NCBI RefSeq assembly: GCF_028769735.1
Contig: NC_088188.1
Span: forward strand, 868,001-932,000
Direction of reading: 5' to 3'
From: Zonotrichia leucophrys gambelii
Taxonomy: Eukaryota > Chordata > Aves > Passeriformes > Passerellidae
Length of the DNA stretch: 64,000 nt
The notes beneath the pieces were generated by a model that worked only from the letters and a program-made list of their open reading frames with translations, was not told the origin of the DNA and ran no database searches. The first letter of the stretch is position 1; each line of letters begins with the position of its first letter. Positions 10,301 to 21,427 of the stretch are shown here, one piece after another. A program made the position numbers and the translations under genes.

Positions 10301-13300
10301 CGCCGGGCTTTGGGGACGCTGTCAACAACACCGAGTGGTGAGTGTCAGGTGTGGGGACTGTCCCCAGGGTGGGTGGGATGCTGAGTGTCAGGCATGGGGA
10401 CTGTCCCCAGGGTGGGTGGGATGCTGAGTGCCAGGCATGGGGACTGTACCCAGGGTGGGTGGGATGGTGAGTGCCATGGGGTGGGGATATCCCCAGGCTG
10501 GGGACAGCCCGTGGTGGGTGGGATGCCCATGGTTCTCTAGGCTTAGGTGCTGAGCCATGGAGGTATTGAGCTGGGGGTCCACAGAGAGCAGGGGGGGGTC
10601 TCACAGAGTACTCAGTGTCACCTCGCTGTCCCCGCAGCTGGAAGCCGGTGGCCGACTACATCGACCAGCAGTTCGAGCAGTATTTCCGTGACGAAAGTGG
10701 CCTCAACCGGAAAAACATCCAGGACAACCGAGTGCACTGCTGCATCTACTTCATCTCGCCCTTTGGCCACGGGTAGGGGCAGCCCCGCCTGCGCTGCCGG
10801 GGGACGGGCAGGGGCTCGCTGGGACCGGGCTCACCGGGCTTCCTCCGCAGGCTCCGGCCCCTGGACGTGGAGTTCATGAGAGCTCTGCACCAGCGCGTGA
10901 ACATCGTGCCCGTGCTGGCCAAGGCTGACACCCTGACCCCCGCCGAGGTGGAGCGCATGAAGAACAAGGTGAGGGGAGCTGTCCCAGCAGGTCCCCAGCC
11001 ATGGTGGTGCCCTGGGCTCTCCATCCATCTCCTGCCTGGAATTTGCCCTGGAGCATTTTCCAGGCTCGAAGCACTGTAGATGACCATGTTGTCCCCATGG
11101 CCACCAAGGACACATCTGCCCCGGGCTCAGTTGGGGGTTGGAAGAACTGGGGGTGTCCATGACATCTGGTCTGGTGGGACCAGGTTTTGGGGGCCATTGG
11201 CCCTGTGTGGTGCCTCCCACGCCCTTCCCGAGGCCAGAGCCCTGCCCTCAGGGAGCTGTTTGCCTCCAGATCCGGGAGGAGATCGATCACTACGGCATCC
11301 GCATCTACCAATTCCCTGAGTGCGACTCGGACGAGGATGAGGAGTTCAAGCTGCAGGACCAGGCACTGAAGGTGGGTCTGGCTCCTCCAGCTCCATCACT
11401 GGAGGGGCAGAGCCCTGTGGCCAGGAGGACACATCACCCTGGGGTACCTGCAGGACTCTTTGGGGCCAACAAGCTCTCCAGCATGGAGACATGTCACCAA
11501 GATCGCATGGGTGGCACCTGCAGCTTGGTGGGATGGGGCTTGGGTGGGGAAACCCATGCCACGACCTCTGCTGTCCCACTGGGGCTCTTCACAGCCGGGC
11601 CTTTGCAATATCCTGGCAAATGGGTGCTGGACACAGCCGAGGAGGGCACGTGGAGGGATGCGGGTCCTGGGAGGTGGGGGTCATGGCAGGGCCCTGCTGA
11701 TCCCCCCGCCCTTGCAGGAGAGCATCCCCTTCGCTGTCATCGGCAGCAACACGGTGGTGGAGGCCAAGGGCCGGCGCGTCCGCGGGCGCCTCTACCCCTG
11801 GGGCATCGTGGAAGGTAACGCGGGGCTGCCCCTGTGGGGACAGGGACACAGCTGGGACAGGCTGTGGGCCCTGACCCCACGTCCCCCGCAGTGGAGAACC
11901 CGTCCCACTGCGACTTCGTGAAGCTGCGCACGATGCTGGTGAGGACGCACATGCAGGACCTGAAGGACGTGACGCGGGAGACGCACTACGAGAACTACCG
12001 CACACAGTGCATCCAGAGCATGACCCGCATGGTGGTCAAGGAGCGCAACCGCAAGTACGGGCTGGGCCAGGCTGGGGCTGGGGCTGGGGCTGGGCTGGGC
12101 TGGGCTGGGCTGGGCCGGGCTGGGTTGAACTGGGCTGAGCCTGGCTGAGCTGGGCTGGGCTCGGCTGGGCTGGGCTGTGCTATGCTGTGCCAGGCAGCCC
12201 TGGTGCTGTGCTGTGCTGGGCAGCCCTGATGTGATGAAGGGCCCCCCTCTGCCCTTGGCTGGGAGTGCCTGGGGATGCTCTGGCAGTGAGGGGCCCTGCA
12301 GATGCCGAGGCTGGGTCCGTCTTAGCTGGGATATTCCAGCAGTGAGGGGCACCCTGTGACCCCAGAGTGGCTGTGGGGATGTTCAGGTAGCAAGCTCCCC
12401 AGAGCTGGAGCTGGTTTAAGGGGCATGTTCCAGCAGTGAGGGGGACCCCCTGTGCCCCCAGGGCTGGGGCTGGGCTCAGGGGTGTGCTCTGGCAGCAAGG
12501 TAGACCACGTGTCCCCTCTGGGCTGGGTGTGTCTCCCCCCCACCCCGTCCTGCTGGGGCAGAGATGGCCCGTCCAGCACCGAGGGGGATCCTGCATCCCC
12601 CTGGGGCTGGCTGTGGGGGGATGTCTGGCTCCAACAGGGAGGGGCCCCTGCATCCCTGCAGGCTCCAGCTCCAGAGCAGGGGCCCAGCAAAAGCCGGTGC
12701 TGGGGCTCTGCTCACCGATCAGCTGAATTCACAGCACCCACATCTGCTTTAGCCAGCCCGAGGTGCTGAGGGAGTCCCCAACAGCAGGTCCCCAGTGGGA
12801 CCCTCCCGCCGGGGGTCAGAGCAGAGTGGGAGCGAGTGGAGGCTCTGTGGGTCCTGGGGGACTCGAGCTGTGCTGTGGGGGGCTGGCAGTGGCTGTAGGC
12901 ACCTCTCTGGCACCCCTAAGTGTCTGTCTGTGCCCCGGGGCAGGAGCCATCCCTCCGTGCTGAGGCTGTGCTGCGGGGACTGCTCTGCCGACTGAGCCGG
13001 GACTGGCCGGGCCGCCCCGGGCCTGGCCCTGCTCGCCCTGCCACCCCCTGGCCCCTCTATAAAAGTGCTTGTTGGTACCCAACGCTGTCTTGGTCCTTCT
13101 GTGCCTGAGCAAGGCCCAGGCAGCTGCCCTCGGGGCGAGCCGGCCCTGTGGCCACCCACTATGGCCCTGTGGCCACCTGCTGGTGTCCCACACAAGCTAC
13201 CCCTGGGGTGCCAAAGGACGCTGGGTGCTGGTGGTGTCACCCCGGCTCACCCAGGTTTGAGGATGTGTCACTGTTAGGTGGCACTGAGCCCCCAGTCTAC

Positions 13301-14708
13301 CCAAGGGATGGGTGCCCCCGTCGTGCTGCCCTCCCAGGGCCGCCATTTTGGGGTGCTGAGGGCCTTTGCTGCTCACCCCATTGCTGGGCCCGGCTCCAGC
13401 TTCCCGTCCCTGCCAGGGCTGGCAGGAGCTCCAGGTGTTCCCCACGTCCCCAGGGCCAAAGCCGAGACAGCGGCAGCGCCTTCCAGAGCGGCTCTCGAGG
13501 CGGCCAAAGCCCGGCCCTGGCGCTGGCCCAGCCCCCGGCACGGCGGGACCTCGCGGGCAGGGATGGCCCGTCCTGATGGGGCAGGGATGGCCCGTCCCAG
13601 CCGTGTTCCAGCCGTGTCCCATCCGTGTCCATCTCCCCTTTGCCCCAGGGGCCGCGCTGGCCCTGGCTGTGGCGATGGCACGTGGCAGCACGCGTGACGC
13701 TGCCAGCCGCTCTCGGTGTCCCGGTTGTCCCCGCTGGGGTGGCACGTGGCATCCCCCGGCACGGGTGGAGGGCTGGTTCCTCCCGGGGCCACGGGAGAAG
13801 CCAGGCTGGGCTGGGCTGGGCTGGCCCGGCCCCCGCGCGGCCTCAGGGGGATGCTCGCGGCTCTCTCCGGCAGGAATGGGGGCAGAGGCTCGGGAAAAGG
13901 GTGTGGGGCATCCCTGGGGCTGGCAAGACAGTGGAGTGCCTGGAGAGCCCATCCTGAGGCCGGGGGACACAGGGGAGATGCGGGGGTTTTGATGTTTTAA
14001 AGCAGCAGGGAAAATACTGCCCCAGGAGAGCCTAACCCCAGTGGGATTCTCCCCAGAATGGGAGGGTGTGGAGGAAGTCCCTGGGTCCCCCCTTGGTTGG
14101 TGCATGGCAGGTTGGGGGGGCTGAGGTTTGGGGGCTCCCTGGGGCCACTCGCATCTCCCTCCAGCACTCTGAGGGTGGCCGTGGGGCCCAGGGGCTGTGC
14201 GGGGGCTGCTGGGGCCCTGCAGGGGTTGGGGCATCGAGGGGGGCTGTCCCCGGGGGGCTGTCCCCGGGCAGCACCCCCACCTCCTCTCTCTGCCCACAGC
14301 AAGCTGACCCGGGAGAGCGGGACAGACTTCCCCATCCCCGTGATCCCCCCGGTGCCGGACGTGGAGACCGAGAAGCTCATCCGGGAGAAGGACGAGGAGG
14401 TGAGCGTGGGGCTGAGCCCCACAGCCCCGTCCCCACTGCCCCCTGCCTGGCCATGACACAGCCGTCCGGAGCCGCCCTTCCCGCAGCATCCCCAGCGAGC
14501 AGGGTCTGCAGGTGCACCCAGGGGTTCCCCCCACCCCTCCCTAGCTGGGCCATCCCAGTTTGTCTGGGATGCTCAGCCCGAGCCCATTTGCACGGGAGCA
14601 GCATGCCTGGGGCTCGGCACCCACGATCCCGGCTCTGCTCCCTTCCAGTTGCGGCGGATGCAGGAGATGCTCCAGAAGATCCAGAAGCAGATGAAGGACT
14701 CGCACTAG
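4078..14708 (+). CDS. SEPTIN4: Septin 4, filament-forming GTPase (complete, 12 coding exons)
   Basis: Septin 4 binds GTP and assembles with other septins into membrane-associated filaments; it is linked to sperm annulus, brain and apoptosis biology. Coding exons are 4078-4080 (ATG only), 8643-8942, 9156-9249, 9359-9445, 10214-10337, 10638-10772, 10851-10968, 11270-11371, 11718-11814, 11892-12054, 14300-14399 and 14649-14708. All junctions are GT-AG and in phase, giving 460 residues, close to the human short isoform. Visible parts are an acidic Pro-rich N-terminus (1-101), the polybasic KSVKKGF, the P-loop GESGLGKST (about 133-141), G3 DTPGFGD (190-196), G4 AKAD (271-274), the septin unique element and a C-terminal coiled coil ending KQMKDSH. 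The PRSPWG..DPYDSSE segment before the polybasic region and the [16 protein letters not shown] tail separate it from SEPTIN5. An alternative first exon lies at 6970. Confidence 0.97.
6970..7005 (+). CDS. SEPTIN4: Alternative first coding exon of septin 4
   Basis: An ATG in good context (G at -3 and +4) opens 12 codons ([12 protein letters not shown]) ending at a consensus donor, GTACGG at 7006, in phase 0. Joining it to the exon at 8643 gives a 471-residue septin 4. Human SEPTIN4 also has isoforms that differ only in a short N-terminal exon spliced to the same IKRFL exon, which supports the model. The 12 residues are not obviously like the human first exon, so this is inferred from start context, donor and phase only. 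Confidence 0.5.
10338..10530. repeat. 43-bp tandem repeat starting at the septin 4 exon 5 donor
   Basis: About four copies of a 43-bp unit (GAGTGTCAGG...GGTGGGTGGGATGCT) begin exactly at the 5' splice site at 10338. The last copy contains a second GGTGAGTG near 10467, a possible decoy donor. It is intronic within SEPTIN4. Confidence 0.85.
12058..12200. repeat. GGGCT/GGGGCT simple repeat next to septin 4 exon 10
   Basis: A run of GGGCTG and GGGGCTG units begins a few bases after the donor at 12055 and decays over about 140 bp. The G-runs on the transcribed RNA could form G-quadruplexes beside the splice site. Confidence 0.8.
12201..14299. other. Long intron of SEPTIN4 with degenerate repeats and a CpG-rich patch
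   Basis: The intron between exons 10 and 11 is the largest inside the conserved GTPase region of the gene. From about 12270 to 12680 it has imperfect 60-65 bp units carrying a phrase like CCAGCAGTGAGGGG. At 13058 there is TATAAAAG in a C/G-rich context. At 13440-13860 CpG density rises again. No conserved coding exon is seen; frames here are chance frames. Confidence 0.6.
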
Positions 14709-17110
14709 CCCGTCCCCCCTCCTCCTCCTCCTCCTCCTCGTCCTCCTCCTGGCCCCATCAGAAATGTTTACATCACGCTCCTCCCGCCCGGCCCCGCTGC
14801 CAGACTCGGTACCAACACCCACCCACCACCTTAAGCTGCGGCATCGCCTTATCCAACCCCCAGCGCCCGCGGGGACAGCCGGGGACAGCGAGGGAACACC
14901 GGGGACAGCGAGGGGACACCGGGGACAGCGAGGGACAGGGCAGCCAGCCCGGGGTCCCCTGCCCCTTTCCCCCCCACTCACTGGGGACAGCTTGGTCCCC
15001 CAGGCTTTGGTTTCCCATTTCTCCACAGCTCTGGGGAGGGCCCTGGCCAGCCTGCTCCCCACAGCATGTCCCTTGTCCCCGTGTCACCCTGGGCTCCCTG
15101 CTTACAGCCTTTATGCTCAGCTTGACCCTGGCTTAAGGGAAGAGGAAAAGGGGGCACTGGTGCCAGCCCCCCAATGCCCCAGCTGCTGAGGGGGACAGGG
15201 CTGTTCCCCTGGCCTTGGCTGGCGTGGAGGGACAGCAGGTCCTGGGGACCACAGGGGACAGAGGGGATGGAGGGACAGCCAAGGGACAGCCACCATCCTG
15301 CTCCCTGCCAGCACCAGTGCAGGGGGACTGTGTCCAGCTCTGTGTCCTCACCCTGTCCCCACAAAGTGACAGCAGAGCTGTGGCACGAGGAGCACTGGGG
15401 AATTGGTGTCCCCAGGGAAAATCCCTTGAACCCCAAATCAGAGGCTGGGCATCCCCAGCCCGCCGTGATGTTGGCCCTGTAAAGCAATAATGAGTGTCCT
15501 GTGCCCCTGGCACCTCTCACCCCATGGCAACAGCACCGGCCCTGGCTGGAATTTCAGCCCCTGCTGCCACTTGCTTGTCTGTGGTGTCCTGTGTGCCCAG
15601 GATGTCCCTGTCCCTGCTGCTTCTTGGCACAGCAGCCCTGTGTATTCTCCAAGGATATCCCCATGTGTGCTGCTTCCCAGCGAAGTGCTGCTGCGTGTCC
15701 CCCATGGTGTCCCCATGTCCCCCATGGTGTCCCCATGTCCCCCACCGTGTCCTGGTTGGTGTTGCTGCCCTACAGAGCACTGTAGCTTGTCCCCCCCCTC
15801 CCCGTATTGTCCCCATCTGTGTTGCTTTCCCACAGAGCTATGTTGCATCTCTGTGTCCCCCTGGGATGTCCCCAGCTATGTCACCACCCTGCAGGGCTCT
15901 GTGCACTGTCCCTGTGTCCCCAAGGATGTCCCCAGCTGTGTTGCTTCTTGCAAAGCCCCACTGTGTGTCCCCAGGGTGAGCCCTGGCCACCCCTCCAGCA
16001 TCCCCAGGGAGATGGATCCAAACCCCTCCGGGTCTGGGAGAGCCTGCAGGGGATGGGGAGGATGCAGCAGGACTGGGAGCTATGGGATGAGTGGGATCAG
16101 TGGGATCAATGGGAGCAGTGGGGTCAGTGGGAGCACTGGGAGCACTGGGATGAGCAGGAGCAGTGGGATCAGTGGGGTCAGTGGGATCAGTGGGGTCAGT
16201 GGGAGCAGTGGGATCAGTGGGATCAGTGGGAGCAGTGGGGTCAGTGGGAGCAGTGGGATCAGTGGGGTCAGTGGGATCAGTGGGAGCAGTGGGATCAGTG
16301 GGAGCAGTGGGGTCAGTGGCAGCAGTGGGATCAGTGGGAGCAGTGGGATCAGTGGGGTCAGTGGGATCAGTGGGGTCGGTGGGATCAGTGGGGTCAGTGG
16401 GAGCAGTGGGATCAGTGGGGTCAGTGGGATCAGTGGGATCAGTGGGGTCAGTGGGATCAGTGGCAGCAGTGGCAGCAGTGGCAGCAGTGGGATCAGTGGC
16501 AGCAATGGCAGCAGTGGGAGCACTGGGATCAGTGGAGCAGTGGGGTCAGTGGGAGCACTGGGAGCACTGGGATGAGCAGGAGCAGTGGGATCAGTGGGAT
16601 CAGTGTCAGCAGTAGGGTCAGTGGGATCAGTGGCAGCAGTGCGATTAGCAGTATCAGTGGGATCAGCAGTATCAGTGGAATCAGTGGCAGCAATGGCAGC
16701 AATGGGATCCGCAGTATCAGTGGGATCAGTGGGATCCGCAGAGCTCGCTGCCCTGGGGATGTCTCCTGTCCCCATCAGGTCCCCTTGCTGGGTCCCTGGG
16801 CGGGGCGTGGCTGGCAGGGCTGTGCCCGGCCGGGGCTGGGGCTGGGGCTGCAGGGTGCCAGGGCAGCACCCGGCCTGTGCCCGCTGTGTCCCCGTGGGCA
16901 GGGCCCCCCGGGCAGGGCCCTGCAGGGAACATTTTGCGCTTTCCTTTTTTTAATCTCGCTATTTTCTTACAGAAGCCCCTCCCCTGGCATGACGGTCCTA
17001 GAGGCGTTTATTAACGGATCAGAGAGTATAGGTTTATAAATTCTTATAGAGTAGTGGAAATATTTTTATCCCTCCACAACAGTTCTCAATAAATACGGCT
17101 GACCTGGCTT
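14709..17110 (+). other. SEPTIN4: Probable septin 4 3' UTR and polyadenylation site
   Basis: After the stop at 14706-14708 comes a CCT-repeat tract (14718-14752), a 22-bp repeat with GGGGACAGC units (about 14870-14935) and GC-rich sequence without AATAAA. The first canonical signal is AATAAA at 17088-17093. It lies at the end of an AT-richer block (about 16925-17093) and is followed by T/G-rich sequence. That would give a 3' UTR of about 2.4 kb containing the 9-bp minisatellite. An alternative is that the 16925-17110 block is a separate terminal exon, since a TTTTCTTACAG acceptor-like site precedes it. Confidence 0.4.
16078..16745. repeat. 9-bp minisatellite (GGGATCAGT / GGGAGCAGT / GGGGTCAGT)
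   Basis: Roughly 70 or more copies of a 9-bp unit occur with three main variants at the fourth to sixth bases. Because the unit is a multiple of three and lacks stops, several frames stay open on both strands, giving spurious Gly-Ile-Ser-Gly-Val-Ser proteins. It is not a gene. It lies 1.4 kb downstream of the SEPTIN4 stop. Confidence 0.95.
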
Positions 17111-19070
17111 GTCTGCAACCCCTTGTGGCTTCCACCAAATGGGGGCATCCCGTGGCCCAGGGAATTCTCCATCCCTGGGCATCCCCCATCCCTGGGCATC
17201 TCCTGGCCCTGAGCATCCCACGTTCTGAGGCTGGGGGGGGCCCACCCTGTGGCCTCTTGTTCCCAATTCCTGTTCCCTTGCAAAAGGCTCAAAATGGATG
17301 CTGGGGGTGTTTGTGCTGCACTCACAGGGACACCCAGCTTGGGGTGTGGTGGGAGAGCCCCTTGTGATCCAGCTCTGCGATGAGGGGGCACAAGGAGGGG
17401 TCTCCCCCTCTCATGTGCCTTGGGGTGCTGCTGGTGTGGGGCTGGGATGGGAGTGGGGAGGGCAGAGCCTGAGCAGGGATGGAATTGCCCTTCACATGCT
17501 GCCTCTGGGCCCCCTTGTGTCCCCCCACCAGTGGGGGAGCCCTGCCAGGAGACACCACCAGTACCTGTGCCCAGTCACCCCAGTTTGGGTCCCCTAGGAC
17601 CTGCTGGGGTGGAGGAGCAGGAGGAGCAGAGCAAAGGCATGGATGGGCTGCATCTCCAGCTGCCACCCAGAGGGCATCATCCACCTGCACCCCATTATCC
17701 CACCCTGCACCCAAATATCCTGCTTCTGCCCCTGAATCCCCTCCCCTCAGAGCCCTTGGGCTGATCCAGCCCAGCTGAGTGCAGGGTCAAGGAGTTGGGA
17801 CAGGGCCATCCCCAGGGCCACACAGATTGGGGAGGGAGGGATGGATTGGTGGATGGATGGATGGATGGATGTATGGATGGATGGATGGATGGATGGATGG
17901 ATGTGAGGGGATGCTCCCCCTCTGCTCTGCTCTCCTGAGACCCCTCTGGAGCTGCCTGCAGCTCATCCCAGCACAGACATGGAGCTGGTAGAGCAGGCCC
18001 AGAGGAGGCCACCAAAATGGTCTGAGGTATCCATGGTCTCTGCTGTGGAGGAAAGCTGCCCCATGGGACCTGCCAGCCCCAGCCCTTGCTCTGCTGCCAG
18101 CCACTTCTCCCCTTGCTGAGGGTCAGAGCAGGGACCCCACCTCCCTGGGCTCCTTCCCTCCTTCACCAGCACTGCCTCAGCCCCACCTTGCTTGCCCCAG
18201 GGTGCTGAGCCCCGCTGTGGCTGTGATGCCAATTCCTGCTCTTCACCAGGCCAACCCCCCCATTCCCCCCCATGAACCCTCTTATCAACATGGAAATGGA
18301 AAATATTTGTGCTTCCTTGGCTGGAAGCAGCACTCACCCCAAAGTCTGGGAGACACAAACCTCCCACATCCCACCATTGCAGCTCCAGGAAGGATCCCCT
18401 GGCTGCCTCTTCCTCCCCAGAACAGCCAACAGAGCCTCTGCTTTTGGTCCCAGCCTGGCTGATCTATCTGGTTCCTGTTTTCCCAGAGGATAAAACCCAG
18501 CACTGATGTTCCAGTGACATCCCCAGCTGTGCCCACCCTTCCCTGCACTCCATTCCATGTGATTTTCATCACACCTTTAAAAATAAAAAGCCCCAAACCC
18601 ACTCAAACCCAGCCTTCCCAAGGCAGAGATTGATATTTCCACATGGCAAATGCTTCCATGCAATTCCCCAATGTCCTATTTTTGGTTTCTCACCAGTCCT
18701 GGCACTGGTTGCGGCATCCGTGCTGGAGCTGCAGCCGAGCTCAGAGGAAGGGAATAAAGGTTTCTTAGGGCAGAGAAGGAAATCTCCCATCTCCTTCGCT
18801 GGGCTGTACCACCCATGCCTGACACCTAATGAGACCTCAGTCTCATTAGTCAGGTGACATCAGTCCTGTTGTTTCCCTTTCCCCTTCCTTTCTATTTCCC
18901 TTTCCCCCCTACCTTCCCTACTTATTCATTTGTTCCTTACATAATTAATTATATTTTTCCCCATGGGAGAGCCCTTGCAGCCCCACCTTTTCCCATCTTT
19001 TCAAATCCAGAAACCAAGGCACTGCCTCCAGCTCTTTCCCCCCTCTCTAGTACCTCTTCTCCACCTGTCA
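17111..19070. other. Intergenic spacer between converging genes
   Basis: No gene is seen. A GGAT microsatellite sits at 17826-17902. A perfect 10-bp-arm inverted repeat sits at 18826-18849. A pyrimidine-rich tract followed by an AT-rich patch runs from about 18855 to 18960. Apparent frames lack motifs. Confidence 0.5.
17826..17902. repeat. GGAT tetranucleotide microsatellite
   Basis: About 18 copies of ATGG/GGAT occur with one interruption (GTAT) near the middle. It is intergenic. Confidence 0.95.
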
Positions 19071-19077
19071 CATCCAT

Positions 19078-19870
19078 TCCTGGTGGCACCTCTCCTGGAT
19101 CCAGGGGAGTCAGGAGCAGTCATTCTGATTACATTGGGCTCTGTCTCTCCTGGATCCAGGGGAGTCAGGAGCAGTCAATTCCAATTGCACTGGGCTTTGT
19201 CTCTTCTGGATCCAGGGGAGCCAGGAGCAGTCATTCAGATTACATTGGGCTCTGTCTCTCCTGGATCCAGGGGAGCCAGGAGCAGAGCCAGGAGCAGTCA
19301 TTCTGATTGCTCCATTCCCATCTCTCCTGGATTCGGGGGAGTCAGGAGCAGTCAATTCCAATTGCTCCCATTCCTGTCTCTCTCAGATCCAGGGGAGCCA
19401 GGAGCAATCATTCTGGTTGCTCCCATTCCCATCTCTCCTGGATCCAGGGGAGCCAGGAGCAGTGAATTCCACTTGCACTGGGCTCTGTCCCTGCCAGATC
19501 CAGGTGAACCCAGAGCAGAGCCAGGAGCAGTCCTTCTGATTGCCCCCATTCCCATCTCTCCCATTCCCAGGGCAGCCAGGAGCAGTCATTCTGGTTGCTC
19601 CCATTCCCATCTCTCCCATTCCCAGGGCAGCCAGGAGCAGTCACCCTGATTGTTCCCATCTCTCCCAGATCCAGGGGAGCCAGGAGCAGTCAATTGCAAT
19701 TGCTCCCATTCCTCTTTCCTGGATCCATGGTAGCCAGGAGCAGTCATTCTGATTACCCCCATTCCCAGGGGAGCCAGGAGCAGTCACCCCAATTGCTCCC
19801 ATTCCCATCTCTCCCATTCCCAGGGCAGCCAGGAGCAGTCACCCTGATTGCTCCCATTCCATCTGTGTGC
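19078..19870. repeat. 55-bp minisatellite
   Basis: About 14 copies of a unit near 55 bp share the core CAGGGGAGCCAGGAGCAGTC followed by a variable ATTCTGATT or AATTCCAATT phrase. Left copies carry an ACATTGGGCTCTGTCTC phrase; right copies are replaced by CTCCCATTCCCATCTCTC. This gradient suggests sequential expansion. Open frames across it are repeat artefacts. Confidence 0.92.
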
Positions 19871-20199
19871 CCAGGAGCTGCTGGCTGGGGGTGAGAGCCC
19901 TTCCCTCCTCTGGCAGCTGTGATGAGGGGTTGGGATGCGGTGTCTGAACACATCCAGTGGATGCTCCTGATGGAGCAGGTAGTCCTTGCATCCCTTGCTC
20001 AGGGCAGGAGCAGCTCAGAGAGGTGAAACCCCATTGCTGCTGCTCTGCCCCTCCTGTAAAGGCAGCTAAACCAGCCCTGAATGGGACACAGGCTGGAGAC
20101 CCCAGCCAGCTCCAGCTCTTCCATACCTTTTCCCACTTCCCTGTTCCCCACAGCCGATGTGGAAAGACCAGACCAAGAGCTTGGCACATTTCTCAGGCT

Positions 20200-20392
20200 G
20201 GGAGAGGAGAAGCTCCAGGGGAGCTCAGAGCCCTTCCAGGGACCTGAAGGGGCTCCAGGAGAGCTGGAGAGGGACTGGGGACAAGGCATGGAGGGACAGG
20301 ACACAGGGAATGGCCCTCACTGCCAGAGGGCAGGGATGGATGGGATATTGGGTAGAAACTCTTCCCTGTGAGGGTGGTGAGGCTGTGGTGGG
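20200..20392 (+). mobile_element. CR1 LINE 3'-end fragment, plus orientation
   Basis: It carries the 'GGAGAGCTGGAGAGGGACT ... AGGGCAGGGATGG ... TTCCCTGTGAGGGTGGTGAGGC' order typical of the CR1 3' UTR in birds. It stops before the usual terminal repeat, so it is truncated at both ends. Confidence 0.75.
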
Positions 20393-21427
20393 CACACGAA
20401 AACACGACAAGAACAGATGGATATGCAATCACAGCCTGGTCTTTACTTGCAGAAGAGCCCACCTGTGGCTGTGGATTCTGGGAAGCTCCATGAGATGCCT
20501 TTACTGACACGTGATGTTATTTCTGGAGCTTCCCTGAAAAACCCCAGGTTGTGCTGTGTTTTGTGAAGATAGTGCCCATTCCACGAGACCCACCAGGAGT
20601 AGTGCTGAGAGGCTGGGGAGCAGCAGCCGCTCCTCCCTCGCTGGGGATGTCATTGATGATGCCAGCACCAAGCACAGAGCAGAACAGGCAGGGAAAGGCT
20701 GCTCTGACACTGACATTCCTGTGTGGAAGGGAACAAGGTACCCCTGTCCTGGCTGTCTGTCCAGGAGCACAGGCAGAGCCCCTCGGTTGTGGCTGTTCCT
20801 GGACAAACAGCACCATCTATTTGCAGCACAAGAGCAGAGGGGGCACAGTGGGTGCCCCTCAGCAGGGCTGGGGATCCCACCCTGGAGCAGCAGCCTCTGC
20901 TGTCCTGGGTCACACTGGCACATTCCTGACCCCCAGACCCTCCTGCAGCCCTGGTGACACCTGGGGCTTGCTCCAGGCTCAGGACAGGAGTTCAGGACAC
21001 GAGTGCAGGAGCAGGGAGGGGAGAGGCTCCAGGCTGGGGGCTCAGCTCAGCTTTGGGCCCCTCCTTCCTGGGGAGGCTCTGCCCTTCCACTCCCATGCAC
21101 GGACATGGGGACTCCCACCCTGGGACCCCACAGGACTCAGCCATTCCCCTCATTTCCCCATCACTGGCTCAGACAGCTCCATCCCCTGAGGCATCAGAGG
21201 TCCCAGGAAGGTGTTGGCCCCACAGCACCAAGGGGGAGAAAGCCAGGCCAGCACCAGCTTTGCTCCAGGGGTCCAGGGGCTGAACCTGTCCCTAAGCCAG
21301 CCCATGTCCACCTCCAAACCCAGCTGAGAGCCCCTCAGGATGGACCCCAACATGTTGTGAGTGACAGAAGTGACCTAGGACCTGTTCCAGCCTTACCATG
21401 GAACTGGGAGGAATGAAGAATATCTGA

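Noticed and set aside
11834..12148. SEPTIN4 exon 10 extended into the GGGCT array as an ARTS-like isoform
   Set aside because: ARTS arises in human by intron read-through, but the tail here is pure repeat translation and the donor at 12055 is consensus; no evidence favours retention.
9359..14708. Assignment of the septin gene to SEPTIN5
   Set aside because: The PRSPWG segment, the LTPAEV loop, the RETHYENYR phrase and the ERNRNKLTRES tail fit SEPTIN4, not SEPTIN5.
15490..17039. Long plus-strand frames of Gly-Ile-Ser-Gly-Val or Trp-Asp-Gln-Trp repeats and a minus-strand Leu-Pro-Leu-Ile frame
   Set aside because: All are readings of the 9-bp minisatellite; a 9-bp unit without stops leaves every such frame open.
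18963..19649. Repeated Ser-Pro-Gly-Ser-Arg-Gly frames that look like a repeat protein
   Set aside because: They are generated by the 55-bp minisatellite, with no conserved start, splice sites or domain.
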